Counted from the stretch's first letter, positions 34,616 to 44,408 are shown. The stretch: 64,000 bases of DNA from Chryseobacterium sp. MFBS3-17 (GCF_020687745.1 NZ_JAJEWK010000006.1:171488-235487); one strand, 5' to 3'. A program made the numbers and translations. The notes: generated by a model from the sequence alone, not told the origin.

Positions 34616-35620
34616 ATGTCAGAATTACATCAAGCGGAAGATATTAAACAATTAACGGAAAAAGTAAGGGAACAGAATTACTTTTTTTCGCTTTTAAAAC
34701 AGGAAATAAATAAAGCAATTATTGGTCAGCAATATATGGTAGATCGTTTGTTGGTAGGACTCCTGGGAAACGGGCACGTACTGCTGGAAGGTGTTCCCGG
34801 TCTGGCCAAAACGCTGGCAATCAAATCTCTGGCAGAAGCGGTACACGGTGAATTTTCGCGTATTCAGTTCACCCCGGATTTGTTGCCGGCAGATGTCATC
34901 GGAACCCAGATTTACAACATCAGAGACAATGATTTTTCAATCAAGAAAGGTCCCATATTTGCGAATTTTGTGCTGGCTGATGAAATCAACAGGGCGCCGT
35001 CTAAAGTACAGTCTGCACTCCTGGAAGCCATGCAGGAAAAGCAGGTTACCATAGGTGATGAAACCATGCCGTTGCCCAAACCGTTTCTGGTGCTCGCAAC
35101 CCAGAATCCCATTGATCAGGAAGGTACTTATCTGCTGCCCGAGGCGCAGAGTGACCGTTTTATGCTGAAGTGTAAAATTGACTATCCGGAACTGGAAGAT
35201 GAGCGTCAGATTATGAAAATGGTAGCCAGCGCTCACCAGCCGGAAATCCGGCCGGTTATTTCTCTGGAAACCGTGGTGAAGGCCAAAGAACTCATCAACC
35301 AGATTTACCTGGACGAAAAAATTGAAAAATATATTCTGGATATGGTTTTTGCTACCCGTTATCCGGAGAAATATCATCTTGCAGAACTGAAAAACTATAT
35401 CAGTTTCGGTGCATCACCGCGTGCCTCCATTAATCTGGCCATCGCATCCCGTGCCATTGCCTTCCTGAAAAACAGGGCTTTTGTGATTCCGGAAGATGTA
35501 AAGGATATTGCCAAAGATGTACTGCGCCACCGCATCGGTCTCAGTTTCGAGGCAGAGGCAGAAGAGATAACGGCAGATGAAATAGTGGACAGGATTCTGA
35601 GCAAAGTGCAGGCGCCGTAA
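34616..35620 (+). CDS. MoxR-family AAA+ ATPase
   Basis: 334 residues. Walker A GVPGLAKT (59-66), Walker B LADEIN (120-125), sensor 1 near LATQNP and sensor 2 FGASPRASINLA are all in place. MoxR ATPases remodel or load metal cofactors into VWA-domain partners, and here the partners (DUF58, BatA, BatB) follow directly. It opens the bat cluster; a 240-nt upstream region is AT-rich and must hold the promoter, though no perfect TAnnTTTG was found. Confidence 0.93.
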   Translation: MSELHQAEDIKQLTEKVREQNYFFSLLKQEINKAIIGQQYMVDRLLVGLLGNGHVLLEGVPGLAKTLAIKSLAEAVHGEFSRIQFTPDLLPADVIGTQIYNIRDNDFSIKKGPIFANFVLADEINRAPSKVQSALLEAMQEKQVTIGDETMPLPKPFLVLATQNPIDQEGTYLLPEAQSDRFMLKCKIDYPELEDERQIMKMVASAHQPEIRPVISLETVVKAKELINQIYLDEKIEKYILDMVFATRYPEKYHLAELKNYISFGASPRASINLAIASRAIAFLKNRAFVIPEDVKDIAKDVLRHRIGLSFEAEAEEITADEIVDRILSKVQAP

Positions 35621-35675
35621 GTTTAGGAAATGGTGCCATTGAAACTCCTATTGTATTGATAAAAAGTTTTTTGCC

Positions 35676-36539
35676 TTGAACATTCAGGACATCATCAAAA
35701 AAGTGAAACAGATCGAAATCCGGACTCGTAAAAAGTCGGAAGCGACACTTATGGGCCAGTATCACAGTGCTTTCAAGGGACAGGGGATGACCTTTTCGGA
35801 GGTGCGGCCTTACCAGTCCGGAGATGAAATCCGGAGGATTGACTGGAATAAAACTGCCCGTTTTCGTGAGCCGTTTGTAAAAGTGATGGAAGAGGAGCGC
35901 GAGCTGACCATGATGTTGCTGGTAGATATCTCTGCCTCTATGGATTATGGAACCAAAACGCAGCTCAAGCGTGAATTTGTAGCCGAAATTGCTGCCAGCC
36001 TTGGTTTTTCGGCAGCAGGAAATAATGATAAAGTGGGCCTGATTCTTTTTGCCGATAAAGTATACAAGGTCATCCCGCCGCAGAAAGGAAGAAAGCATAT
36101 TTTGGCCATTATCAGTACGATTCTGAGTGCAGATTACATTCCTGCTCCCGCCAGGATGGAGGTGGCCCTGGAGTATATGATGAGTGTCTTCAAAAAGAAA
36201 TCGCTGGTGTTTATGTTTTCCGATTTTGGCGATGATTATGATGTGAAAATGCTGAGAATAGCATCAAAGAAACACCAGGTACTGGGAATGCGCATTTCCG
36301 ATGAAAAGGATAATGAAATTCCGGATGTGGGGTACGCTTTGTTCCGTGATGCCGAAACCGGCCGCGAATTCTGGGCAGATACCTCTTCCAAGCGATGGCG
36401 GTATGATTTTGCAGAAGAACAGCTCCGCCGGCAGAAACAAGTACGGGAAGATTTTGAGGCGGCCTCTGCAGGTTTTATGAGTATGCAGACCGGTGATGAT
36501 TATTCCCGGCACCTCTACCAGTATTTCCGCCGGAAGTGA
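35676..36539 (+). CDS. DUF58 / VWA-like protein of the bat cluster
   Basis: 287 residues starting at a TTG (MNIQDIIKKVKQIEIRTRKK, the usual beginning of flavobacterial homologues); the next in-frame ATG would remove conserved residues. The DUF58 core FSEVRPYQSGDEIRRIDWN is followed by a VWA-type MIDAS segment, LLVDISASMDYG. It is thought to work with the MoxR ATPase. It lies 55 nt after moxR and 40 nt before the next gene. Confidence 0.88.
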   Translation: MNIQDIIKKVKQIEIRTRKKSEATLMGQYHSAFKGQGMTFSEVRPYQSGDEIRRIDWNKTARFREPFVKVMEEERELTMMLLVDISASMDYGTKTQLKREFVAEIAASLGFSAAGNNDKVGLILFADKVYKVIPPQKGRKHILAIISTILSADYIPAPARMEVALEYMMSVFKKKSLVFMFSDFGDDYDVKMLRIASKKHQVLGMRISDEKDNEIPDVGYALFRDAETGREFWADTSSKRWRYDFAEEQLRRQKQVREDFEAASAGFMSMQTGDDYSRHLYQYFRRK

Positions 36540-36579
36540 AGGATGTAAAGAGTATATTACAAGATAATACCTGAAAAAT

Positions 36580-37476
36580 TTGAAACGAATATATACATTA
36601 ATGGGCCTGTTTCTGAGTCTGGCAGTATGTGCCCAGACCCTGGGATCGCGGCTGGATAAAACAACGCTGGCTCTGGGCGAAGTGGGAACCTATACCGTGT
36701 ACATTTCCGGATTGCTGGATAAAGAAGTGAAAGCGGCACCGCCCAATGAATTGTTGCCTTATCACTTTGAAGAGATTTCAGATTCGGTCTCCGTGACTCC
36801 GGAGCGCTATGAGCGGATTGTTACTTTTGCCGTTTTCGAGGAGGGGACTTACCATATTCCGGCGCTGGAATTTGATATAGACGGCACCATTCAGAAAACC
36901 ATTCCCTACGAAGTAGAAGTCATCAATACCGCTACCAAAGAGGACGAAATAAGTGACATCCGCAATAATAAAACCGTAGAACTAAAGGTGCTGGATTACT
37001 GGCAGATGTATAAGTGGTACATCATCGCTTTTATCGCATTAATCATTCTCATCATCCTGTTTGTCCTGGCAAGAAATTTATCTAAAAAACGGAAAAGCTC
37101 ACCCGTGCTCATGACCAATAAGACGCTGAAAGAACTGGATCAGCTGCGGAAAAAGAAATTCATAGAAAATGGTGATTACCGTTCATTCTATGTAGAACTG
37201 ATTGATATTTCACGAAATTTCATTACCAGACAGTATCATATTCCGGCAGATGTGTTGCTTACCGATGATCTGATTGCAGTCATCAGGGAGACCAACAGCA
37301 TTGTTCCGGAAAACGAAAAAGTGGTGGAAGAGGTTTTCCTGCGGGGGGATATGGTGAAATTTGCCAAAACTTTTCCTTCGGAAACTACTATGGAAAAAGA
37401 TTTTAATGACATCCGCGAATTTGTAAAGAAATCCGCAAAAGATATTGAAGCAGAACAGCTGAGAACCGGCGTTTAG
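36580..37476 (+). CDS. Membrane protein of the bat cluster (BatD/DUF4381-like)
   Basis: 298 residues from a TTG start that yields a proper signal peptide (MKRIYTLMGLFLSLAVCAQ); an ATG 21 nt later is the alternative. A beta-rich extracytoplasmic domain (about 20-130, with ALGEVGTYTVYISG) resembles the N-terminal domain of BatD. A membrane helix (about 148-166, IIAFIALIILIILFVLA) and a cytoplasmic helical tail follow. It sits between DUF58 and batA, as in other Bacteroidetes. The cluster is linked to stress tolerance and envelope integrity; the exact role of this gene is open. Confidence 0.75.
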   Translation: MKRIYTLMGLFLSLAVCAQTLGSRLDKTTLALGEVGTYTVYISGLLDKEVKAAPPNELLPYHFEEISDSVSVTPERYERIVTFAVFEEGTYHIPALEFDIDGTIQKTIPYEVEVINTATKEDEISDIRNNKTVELKVLDYWQMYKWYIIAFIALIILIILFVLARNLSKKRKSSPVLMTNKTLKELDQLRKKKFIENGDYRSFYVELIDISRNFITRQYHIPADVLLTDDLIAVIRETNSIVPENEKVVEEVFLRGDMVKFAKTFPSETTMEKDFNDIREFVKKSAKDIEAEQLRTGV

Positions 37477-37486
37477 AGGATTGCGT

Positions 37487-38491
37487 ATGAAGATAGAAGC
37501 ATTTAATTTTGAGTTTTTCAGCCCGTATTTTCTGTTGCTGTTTTTGCTGTTTATTCCGATTTTGATCCGGGATTTGCGCAAAAAGAAACAAGCCGGAATT
37601 ACGGTGCCGGTTTCTGCCGGGATGAAGGAGAGTCCGGGAATTGCCGTGGTTCTTTTTCTGCTGAAAATTACCAAATACCTGCTGCTCTCTGCCCTGATCA
37701 TTGCCATGGCCAGACCCCGGACTTTTACCATATCCCAGGACCGGGATGAAACCAAAGGGATTGATATTATGCTTTCTGTGGATGTGTCGCTCAGTATGCT
37801 GGCCCGTGATCTGGATCCTGACCGGTTGACGGCCTTACAGAAAATTGCCATAAGATTTGTGGAGCAGCGTACCAGTGACCGCCTGGGGCTGGTGGCTTAT
37901 TCCGGTGAAGCGTTTACCAAAGTGCCGGTCACCTCGGATCATCAGGTGGTCATAGACGAATTGTCGTCGCTGGATCCGCTGGAATTACAGCCGGGAACGG
38001 CAATTGGGGAAGGACTTTCTGTGGCGGTAAACCACCTGAAAGACAGCCGGGCCAAAAGTAAAATCATCATTCTGATGACGGATGGGGTCAATACCATTCA
38101 GAACGCCATGGATCCGCAGATTGCGGCACAGCTGGCCGTGGGAACCGGAATCAAGGTCTATTGCATTGGAATTGGTACCAATGGTTATGCGCTGATGCCA
38201 ACCGCAATTGATCCCTTTGGAGATCTGGTGTTCACAGAAACGCAGGTGACCATAGATGAAGAAACCCTGAGTGAAATAGCGCAACGAACCGGCGGGCAGT
38301 ACTTCCGGGCGACCTCCACAGAATCGCTTCAGCAGGTGTATGATGAAATCAATCAACTGGAAAAATCAGATAATAAAGTGTCCAAAACCTATAATTATCA
38401 AGAGTATTTCCGGTATTTTCTGTGGTTTGCATTGGGCATTCTGCTGCTGGACGCCTTATTGCGCTGGGTCATGTTTAAATTTCTGAGTTAA
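37487..38491 (+). CDS. batA: VWA-domain membrane protein BatA
   Basis: 334 residues. Two membrane helices at the start (about 12-28 and 57-75), then a von Willebrand A domain with the MIDAS motif DVSLSM (about 100) and supporting Thr/Asp residues (MTDGVNT), and a final membrane helix (about 305-325). I use ATG 37487; TTG 37481 would add two residues. It starts 10 nt after the previous stop. The paralogue batB follows 20 nt downstream. Confidence 0.88.
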   Translation: MKIEAFNFEFFSPYFLLLFLLFIPILIRDLRKKKQAGITVPVSAGMKESPGIAVVLFLLKITKYLLLSALIIAMARPRTFTISQDRDETKGIDIMLSVDVSLSMLARDLDPDRLTALQKIAIRFVEQRTSDRLGLVAYSGEAFTKVPVTSDHQVVIDELSSLDPLELQPGTAIGEGLSVAVNHLKDSRAKSKIIILMTDGVNTIQNAMDPQIAAQLAVGTGIKVYCIGIGTNGYALMPTAIDPFGDLVFTETQVTIDEETLSEIAQRTGGQYFRATSTESLQQVYDEINQLEKSDNKVSKTYNYQEYFRYFLWFALGILLLDALLRWVMFKFLS

Positions 38492-38511
38492 TAAAAACGG
38501 AACGATAGATT

Positions 38512-39528
38512 GTGAATATAACAGATTTTTCTCTTGGTAATTACTGGTACTTGCTTTTGCTGGTGCTTCTTCCGGTGCTGGGAGTGGTCATTTCCCGGTA
38601 TCTGAAATGGAGACAAGGGGCCAGAGCGGCCTTTGCAGAGCATCGCTTTCAGGAGTCACTATTCCCGAAGAATTCGCGCTTTACCCGGTTTCTGCCATTA
38701 CTGTATTTCACGGCATTTTTATTTCTCATCATTTCAATTATTGACGTACTGGGCAGGAACGAGCAAAAGGAAACCACCCAGAAGATGAATCAGGTCATTT
38801 TTCTGCTGGATGTATCCAATTCTATGAATGCAGAAGATATACCACCCAGCCGGATGACCATGGCCAAAAATATCATGATCCGTACGATGGAGCAGATGAC
38901 CAATGACCGGGTGGGTATTGTTGTTTTTGCTGGAGAAGCGACCTCCATTATGCCGCTTACTACGGATTATGCTGCTGCAGAAACCTATATCGGTGCCATA
39001 GATCCCGATATGATGAAGATTCAGGGTACAGACTTTCTGAAGGCCATGGAAGAGACCGCACGTAAATTTAAAAATGTAGCCAAGGGTTCCCGTAAAGTGG
39101 TCCTCATCAGTGACGGAGAAGACAATGAAGGGAATGATGAACGGGCCATACGCCTGGCAAAAAATGAAGGCATTTCGGTCATTTCTGTAGGAGTCGGAAC
39201 CGAGCAGGGCGCGCCGGTGCCTGAATATCTTTTCGGGCAGCTGATGGGATACAAGATAAACCGGATGGGAGAGACCGTTATTTCCCAAAGACAAACGAGA
39301 GCACTGGAAAAAATAGCCTCTTCTACGGGCGGGACTTATATAGACGGTAATGTGCTGGTGGATGCTGTTCTGCAAATTGGTGATGCGCTGAACCGCAAAC
39401 CTTCATCTGCTGCAATTACCGTTCAGTCCCAGAACCGGGTCCACTATTACCAGTATTTTCTGGCAGTTTCAGTGTTCCTGTTTTTCCTGATTTACCTGCT
39501 GAATTCGCGCCGGGATCTCAATATCTGA
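38512..39528 (+). CDS. batB: VWA-domain membrane protein BatB
   Basis: 338 residues from a GTG start. It has the same layout as BatA: membrane helices near 10-28 and 60-80, the MIDAS DVSNSM (about 100), LISDGEDNEGN and a last helix (about 312-332, YFLAVSVFLFFLIYLL). The pair BatA-BatB probably forms a membrane complex that the MoxR ATPase acts on. The 100-nt gap before batC contains a possible internal promoter. Confidence 0.88.
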   Translation: MNITDFSLGNYWYLLLLVLLPVLGVVISRYLKWRQGARAAFAEHRFQESLFPKNSRFTRFLPLLYFTAFLFLIISIIDVLGRNEQKETTQKMNQVIFLLDVSNSMNAEDIPPSRMTMAKNIMIRTMEQMTNDRVGIVVFAGEATSIMPLTTDYAAAETYIGAIDPDMMKIQGTDFLKAMEETARKFKNVAKGSRKVVLISDGEDNEGNDERAIRLAKNEGISVISVGVGTEQGAPVPEYLFGQLMGYKINRMGETVISQRQTRALEKIASSTGGTYIDGNVLVDAVLQIGDALNRKPSSAAITVQSQNRVHYYQYFLAVSVFLFFLIYLLNSRRDLNI

Positions 39529-39589
39529 TGAATTTTCCCCTCATAATCAGTCTTTTGAAGCGTATTTAACCAAAATTTAACGCTTTGCC

Positions 39590-39623
39590 TTGTTTTTTAT
39601 TAACAAATAAACAAATATTTTTG
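39590..39623 (+). promoter_or_regulatory. Candidate internal promoter before batC
   Basis: TTG (39590-39592), 23-nt spacer, TATTTTTG (39616-39623). The start of transcription would fall at or next to the batC ATG (39629), implying a leaderless or near-leaderless message, so the spacing should be treated with caution. Confidence 0.4.
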
Positions 39624-39628
39624 CATCT

Positions 39629-40366
39629 ATGGACATCAAAGGCTTATTGATTATTATGGTAATGCTTTTCGGAGCGGGCACTGCCCATGCTCAGAAGAGC
39701 TATAATGCTTTGATGTATGAAGGCAATAAGCTCTTTGAGGAGCAAAAATTCGAGGCTGCTGCTTCCAGGTTTATGGAAGCAGCAACCCGGGATGAAGGAG
39801 GTTTCGATGCAGCTTATAATTTGGGAAATGCACTGTACAAAAGCGGTATGTATGCCGAAGCAGCCGCTGAGTATGAAAAAGCGAATAAGGCTGCCACTAC
39901 ATTGCAGGATAAAGCTGCGGTTTTGCACAATTTGGGCAATGCTGCCATGCAGATGGAACAACCGGATAAAGCCGCTGAATATTATAAACAATCCCTGAAA
40001 CAAGAGCCGGGGAACGAAGCCACACGCAAAAATTATGAAATTGCAAAACTGAAAGAAAAACAACAGGAACAGCAGCAACAAAATGGCGGCGGCGGGGGCG
40101 AAGGTCAGCAGAAACAAGACCAGCAGGGAGCTGGTGAGGAGCAGAAAGATGGCGCCGGAGGAACAGGGAAAGGTCCTGAAAATGAGGGCGACAATCAAGA
40201 CGGAAACCGCACAAATAACAATAAAGATAACACAAACGGGGCGTTGCCCGAAGGTACACAAAATGCAATCCTGAACCGCGTTTCTGACAAAGAAAGGGAA
40301 ACCGCAAAAAGGATTCTGAATAAAAATTCCTACTCAATGCCCGAGAGTAATGAGAAGGATTGGTGA
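39629..40366 (+). CDS. batC: TPR protein BatC
   Basis: 245 residues. A signal peptide (1-21, ending AHAQ) is followed by three TPR units (about 25-130: YEGNKLFEEQKFEAAASRFM, AAYNLGNALYKSGMYAEAAA, LHNLGNAAMQMEQPDKAAEY). A long low-complexity Gln/Gly/Asn-rich linker (about 135-205) precedes a short C-terminal helix (VSDKERETAKRILNKN). It is probably a periplasmic adaptor binding BatA/B or BatD. Its TGA overlaps the batD ATG by one base (TGATG). Confidence 0.85.
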   Translation: MDIKGLLIIMVMLFGAGTAHAQKSYNALMYEGNKLFEEQKFEAAASRFMEAATRDEGGFDAAYNLGNALYKSGMYAEAAAEYEKANKAATTLQDKAAVLHNLGNAAMQMEQPDKAAEYYKQSLKQEPGNEATRKNYEIAKLKEKQQEQQQQNGGGGGEGQQKQDQQGAGEEQKDGAGGTGKGPENEGDNQDGNRTNNNKDNTNGALPEGTQNAILNRVSDKERETAKRILNKNSYSMPESNEKDW

Positions 40367-42090
40367 TGAAAAAAATTTATAACATACTTCTTCTTTTTGC
40401 GTCAGTGTTTTCATTTGCGCAGGTGAATCTCCTGGTAGAAACCGAGAGAAATCAGCGCGATTACAAAGAAAATGATGAAGTAGTGGTCAATATCCTCCTG
40501 GAAATTTCTGGACGCGATATGAATCAGCAGACCCCGCTGCGCATGTTTGATACATCCAAATTTGATGTGGTAGCCAGTGGTTCAGATCAGAATACCTTTG
40601 TGGATTCCAAAACCGGATTCCGGGTAAACCGCACCCACTATCAGTATGTGCTGAGACCCAAAAAACCCGGCAAGCTGAAAATAGGCTCTGCTTCAGTTAT
40701 CATCAATGAAAAACTTTACTATACCGAACCGTTTGATATTTATGTAACGGAATCTGAATCCCGCCCTGTTGGTGCCAAAGATTTGCATGATGTTTTCCTC
40801 AATGTGGAGATAGAGGAACGCGAAGTGTACATCAACCAGCCTACAGTAGCGGTTTTACGTGCGTATTCCAAAAATTTTGATAACTTCAGGAAGGTAAGGA
40901 ATATCCAGCTTCCCCAGCAGGAATTGGTGAGTATAGAACAGATCAGCAGCAAAAAGTCCGAAATTGAACCCGCCGGTAACACCGCTTCTCAGATTTTGGG
41001 AGTGTTTCTGGTGTATCCGGAAGAAAGCGGACGTCTGGAACTGGCTCCTGCCTATGCCGGCCTTTCCGGCAGTAAAAAGAAAATTCATTCTAATAAAGTC
41101 AAACTCAAGGTAAACAGTTTGCCGGCAAATGCACCGGCCGAATATAAAAATGCAGTAGGCGTTTTCGATGTGTCCATGGACGTGGAAAAAGAAAAGGCAG
41201 AAGTACAAAAACCGCTGAATGTTACCTTAAAGGTAAGCGGAACCGGTAATTTTAACAATCTTACCTTGCCCGAAATTTTGCCTTCTGATGATTTCAAGGT
41301 TTTCGCCCCTAAAATTTCAAGAAATTTAAAAGCTACAGCGGAAGGCATTACCGGCGAAGTGGCCATTAAATATATCCTGATTCCAAACAAATCCGGAAAC
41401 CTGGAAATATCAACCAGTCTTTTTTCCTATTTTAACCCTGCCGAAAATCACTACGTGGAACTGGGCAGCAAATCACATCTGCTGGAAATTGCAACGCACG
41501 AAGAGATTCTGGCTTCCAAAACAACGCTGGAGCGGGTGAATGACTACACCAATACGGTGCTGGAGCGCGTAGATAGTCCGGTGCTGAAAACCACTACCTT
41601 GAAGGTTGAAAACTCCGGACTCAACTGGAAGACCATCTGGATGAATGTGGGGATTATTGTGCTGGGACTGGCCGGTGTTTTGCTGTTTCGCCGCATCAAA
41701 AGAAACCGTACTGCGAGTGGAAAGCCGGAGCATAAAACCGGGAGTCTGGGTTCCGTACAGGAAACCGAAAACGAATTGCGGGCCGCTCATCAGGTAGAAA
41801 TTCAGGATCATATTGCTTATCTGAAAACAATGAAGAATACCCCCGAATCAGAACTTATATTCAGTTCCGTGGCAGAACTGGATGCAGAGGTGCAAAAGCA
41901 GCATGGAGTAAGCAGCAGTGAGGAATTGCGTGCCGTAATACAGCAAAAATACGGAGATCAGCTGGCGGAAGATTACCGGTTGTTGCAGCAGAAAATCCAA
42001 ATGGAAAGATATGTTCCCGTCCATACCGGCGAGAGTCTCCAGGATTTGGTGGAAACTGCGGTTAATTTTTATTCACAAATTAATAAGTAA
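40366..42090 (+). CDS. batD: BatD-family protein
   Basis: 574 residues from ATG 40366, coupled to batC. A signal peptide (about 1-18) leads to tandem beta-sandwich domains (about 20-410) with the conserved stretch YQYVLRPKKPGKLKIGSASV typical of BatD. One membrane helix (about 428-445) and a helical cytoplasmic tail follow. BatD is the large extracytoplasmic member of the aerotolerance cluster. No batE gene follows; marC comes next. Confidence 0.85.
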   Translation: MKKIYNILLLFASVFSFAQVNLLVETERNQRDYKENDEVVVNILLEISGRDMNQQTPLRMFDTSKFDVVASGSDQNTFVDSKTGFRVNRTHYQYVLRPKKPGKLKIGSASVIINEKLYYTEPFDIYVTESESRPVGAKDLHDVFLNVEIEEREVYINQPTVAVLRAYSKNFDNFRKVRNIQLPQQELVSIEQISSKKSEIEPAGNTASQILGVFLVYPEESGRLELAPAYAGLSGSKKKIHSNKVKLKVNSLPANAPAEYKNAVGVFDVSMDVEKEKAEVQKPLNVTLKVSGTGNFNNLTLPEILPSDDFKVFAPKISRNLKATAEGITGEVAIKYILIPNKSGNLEISTSLFSYFNPAENHYVELGSKSHLLEIATHEEILASKTTLERVNDYTNTVLERVDSPVLKTTTLKVENSGLNWKTIWMNVGIIVLGLAGVLLFRRIKRNRTASGKPEHKTGSLGSVQETENELRAAHQVEIQDHIAYLKTMKNTPESELIFSSVAELDAEVQKQHGVSSSEELRAVIQQKYGDQLAEDYRLLQQKIQMERYVPVHTGESLQDLVETAVNFYSQINK

Positions 42091-42133
42091 ATAAAAAATA
42101 TTCATAATTTTGCGAAATTAATAATTTGCAGTT

Positions 42134-42730
42134 ATGTTTGAACATTTCTCATGGCGTGAGATTCTGACCTGTAGTATGGTTTTGTTTGCAGTAATCGATA
42201 TTGTAGGATCCATTCCTATTATTGTAAGCCTGAAGAAAAAATTTGGTGCCATAGAAGCTGAAAAGGCGGCTACAGTAGCGGGTGTTATCATGATCATATT
42301 CCTGTTCGTGGGGAATACCATCCTGAAATTTATTGGGGTAGATGTGAATTCTTTTGCCATTGCCGGTGCGTTCGTCATCTTTATTATTGCGCTGGAAATG
42401 ATTCTGGGAGTTCAAATTCAGCGGAATACTGAAGCTACTTCTGCATCCATAGTGCCGATTGCATTCCCGCTGATTGCCGGAGCCGGTACCCTGACTACCA
42501 CCTTGTCGCTGAAGGCAGAATATCACGATATCAATATCATTTTCGGGATTGTGCTCAATACCATTTTTGTGTACATTGTATTGCGCTCTGCCAACTGGCT
42601 GGAGAGAAAAATGGGCACTGGTACTCTGAAGGTTATCGAAAAAGTCTTCGGAATTATCCTTTTGGCGATCTCTATTAAATTATTTACAGCTAACTTTGCA
42701 CAGCTATTTCAAACCTATGTTCATTTTTAA
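42134..42730 (+). CDS. MarC-family integral membrane protein
   Basis: 198 residues with six hydrophobic helices. The MarC signatures are DIVGSIPIIVSL at the start and VPIAFPLIAGAGTLTT in the middle. Despite the name (multiple antibiotic resistance locus), MarC proteins have no established function. A possible -7 box (TAATTTTG, 42105-42112) precedes it. A small membrane protein follows 9 nt downstream. Confidence 0.88.
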   Translation: MFEHFSWREILTCSMVLFAVIDIVGSIPIIVSLKKKFGAIEAEKAATVAGVIMIIFLFVGNTILKFIGVDVNSFAIAGAFVIFIIALEMILGVQIQRNTEATSASIVPIAFPLIAGAGTLTTTLSLKAEYHDINIIFGIVLNTIFVYIVLRSANWLERKMGTGTLKVIEKVFGIILLAISIKLFTANFAQLFQTYVHF

Positions 42731-42739
42731 AACATCATC

Positions 42740-42952
42740 ATGCAGCTGTATTATAAAATATTCTTAGTAGTATTCGTTATTTTTATTGGCCTTAACCTTT
42801 ATGCCACGGACTGGAGTCTGGGATTCTTACATGACGAAAATTCAAAATTTGTGTTTTCTGTTGCAGCCGCAGTCATTGGTCTGATCCTGGTGTTTGTGCT
42901 TCATACCTGGAGCAAACTGAAGGTTAATCAGAAACAAGGTTCTTTAAAATAG
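42740..42952 (+). CDS. Small membrane protein, unknown
   Basis: 70 residues with two hydrophobic helices (about 5-23 and 37-57) and a basic C-terminus (SKLKVNQKQGSLK). It follows marC by 9 nt and overlaps the 3' end of the convergent isochorismate synthase gene by 29 bp. Function unknown. Confidence 0.6.
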   Translation: MQLYYKIFLVVFVIFIGLNLYATDWSLGFLHDENSKFVFSVAAAVIGLILVFVLHTWSKLKVNQKQGSLK

Positions 42953-43907
42953 CGTCAGCTTTCAGCTCGGTTTCCTTCCATTCCTTACCGGTATCGCTTT
43001 TTGCGGTAATTCCGCCGCCTGCATACAGGTGCGCATGAGTTTTTGTGAACCGGGCACATCTCAGGTTGACAAAATAGCTGATGTGCTTTGCAGTTTCAAT
43101 GCGGATATAACCGGCGTAGAAAGACCGGTCATGCTTCTCAAAAGTAGCGATGGCCTCCCTGCAGAATTCTTTTGGAATTCCGCATACAGCCGGTGTGGGG
43201 TGCAGATCTGCAATAAGACGGTCCAGTTCACCTCTGCGGATTTCCGCACGAAAATCATTGCGCAGATGTTTGATGCTTCCGGAAATGTGGTCGTAGGTTT
43301 CTGAAACCTGTACCTGTTCAGCATACCTGTTCAGAATGCCCTGTACATAATCTGTCACCGGTTTTTGTTCCTCTGTTTCCTTGGTAGTCCAGGCCTCTTC
43401 TACAGGTAGTGTCCCGGCCAAACTCATGGTTCTGAAAGCCGCTGTATCTTTATCAAATTGTCCCAGAAGTTCTGAAAAAGCACCCATCCAGCAATGATTT
43501 CCATCATTAAACACATACACAAACGCATTGGGATAGGCACTTGCAATTTTCTGAAAGGACTGCACCAGATTTATAGATCCCGATGCTGACAAATCCGTGT
43601 ACGGAACAATTTTCTCTCTGGAAATGACCAGTTTTGGAAGTTGATGTGCTTTGATGAAATCAATCACCTGACGAAGGTTCTTCATGTACGTATCCCGGGA
43701 CTGCGGCTCACTGAATGCTGCCGGTTCGGGGAAATCCGCAATATGGAGGGTGAATCCGGAAAGCTCGTCCGGATGAACTTCTTTCATGATGCCTCTGAAG
43801 TCCAGCGTCTTTTCATTATCAAAAGAAACAAAAGTAACCACCGGCTCCTCAGACCCGGATTCTATGGTGTAAAAAGTTTCCTCATAAGGAAATTTGAACA
43901 GAATCAT
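42924..43907 (-). CDS. menF: Isochorismate synthase
   Basis: 327 residues of the chorismate-binding family. The conserved blocks KLVISREK, MSLAGTLPVEE, HLRNDF and LHPTPAVCGIPKE (with the catalytic basic/acidic residues) and the C-terminal YAGGGITAKSDTGKEW are all visible. It is shorter than E. coli MenF because the N-terminal region is trimmed, as is usual in Bacteroidetes. It turns chorismate into isochorismate for menaquinone. Its ATG overlaps the stop of the thioesterase gene (TGATG). Confidence 0.88.
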   Translation of the reverse strand: MILFKFPYEETFYTIESGSEEPVVTFVSFDNEKTLDFRGIMKEVHPDELSGFTLHIADFPEPAAFSEPQSRDTYMKNLRQVIDFIKAHQLPKLVISREKIVPYTDLSASGSINLVQSFQKIASAYPNAFVYVFNDGNHCWMGAFSELLGQFDKDTAAFRTMSLAGTLPVEEAWTTKETEEQKPVTDYVQGILNRYAEQVQVSETYDHISGSIKHLRNDFRAEIRRGELDRLIADLHPTPAVCGIPKEFCREAIATFEKHDRSFYAGYIRIETAKHISYFVNLRCARFTKTHAHLYAGGGITAKSDTGKEWKETELKADAILKNLVSD

Positions 43908-44341
43908 CAGTTGAGTTTGCTGTGCGGGATAATATTATTCGTCATAGTGGTGTGGTTAATGAGATTGCCCTTCTCATCACGGATCTCAATCTGCGACACG
44001 TGCACCGTATTGCCTTTCCGGATAAAAGTTGCGACACCCGTTACAATTCCCTGGCGGATGGCCCGCAAATGATTGGAGTTGATATTGGTGCCAACCGGCG
44101 CATATTTCTCCAGATCCACATGAATCACAGAAAGACAGGAGCCTAAAGTTTCTGCCAGAGAAACGCTGGCGCCGCCATGTAAAATTCCGTAAGGCTGGTG
44201 TACTTTGGGCATTACCGGCATTGTAGCCGTCAGAGAATCTTCTGTGACATCTGTAAAAACAATATCCAGAGTTTTTCCCAAATTATCGGTAGTCCACGTA
44301 TTTAACCGGTCTAATATTTCTTTTCTTTTTGCTTCATCCAT
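43907..44341 (-). CDS. menI: Hotdog-fold thioesterase, probably DHNA-CoA thioesterase
   Basis: 144 residues from ATG 44341; the longer frame to 44464 adds sequence with no family match. The PaaI/YdiI signature HQPYGILHGGASVSLAETLG carries the His-Gly-Gly and the catalytic Glu. In this position, coupled to menF, the natural role is hydrolysis of 1,4-dihydroxy-2-naphthoyl-CoA in menaquinone synthesis. That role is inferred from context; the motif alone gives only acyl-CoA thioesterase. Confidence 0.78.
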   Translation of the reverse strand: MDEAKRKEILDRLNTWTTDNLGKTLDIVFTDVTEDSLTATMPVMPKVHQPYGILHGGASVSLAETLGSCLSVIHVDLEKYAPVGTNINSNHLRAIRQGIVTGVATFIRKGNTVHVSQIEIRDEKGNLINHTTMTNNIIPHSKLN

Positions 44342-44408
44342 TTTTGATATAATATAGTTTAATGTATTGTTATTTAATATTTTAAGTATAATTAAATTAA
44401 GTTTTACT

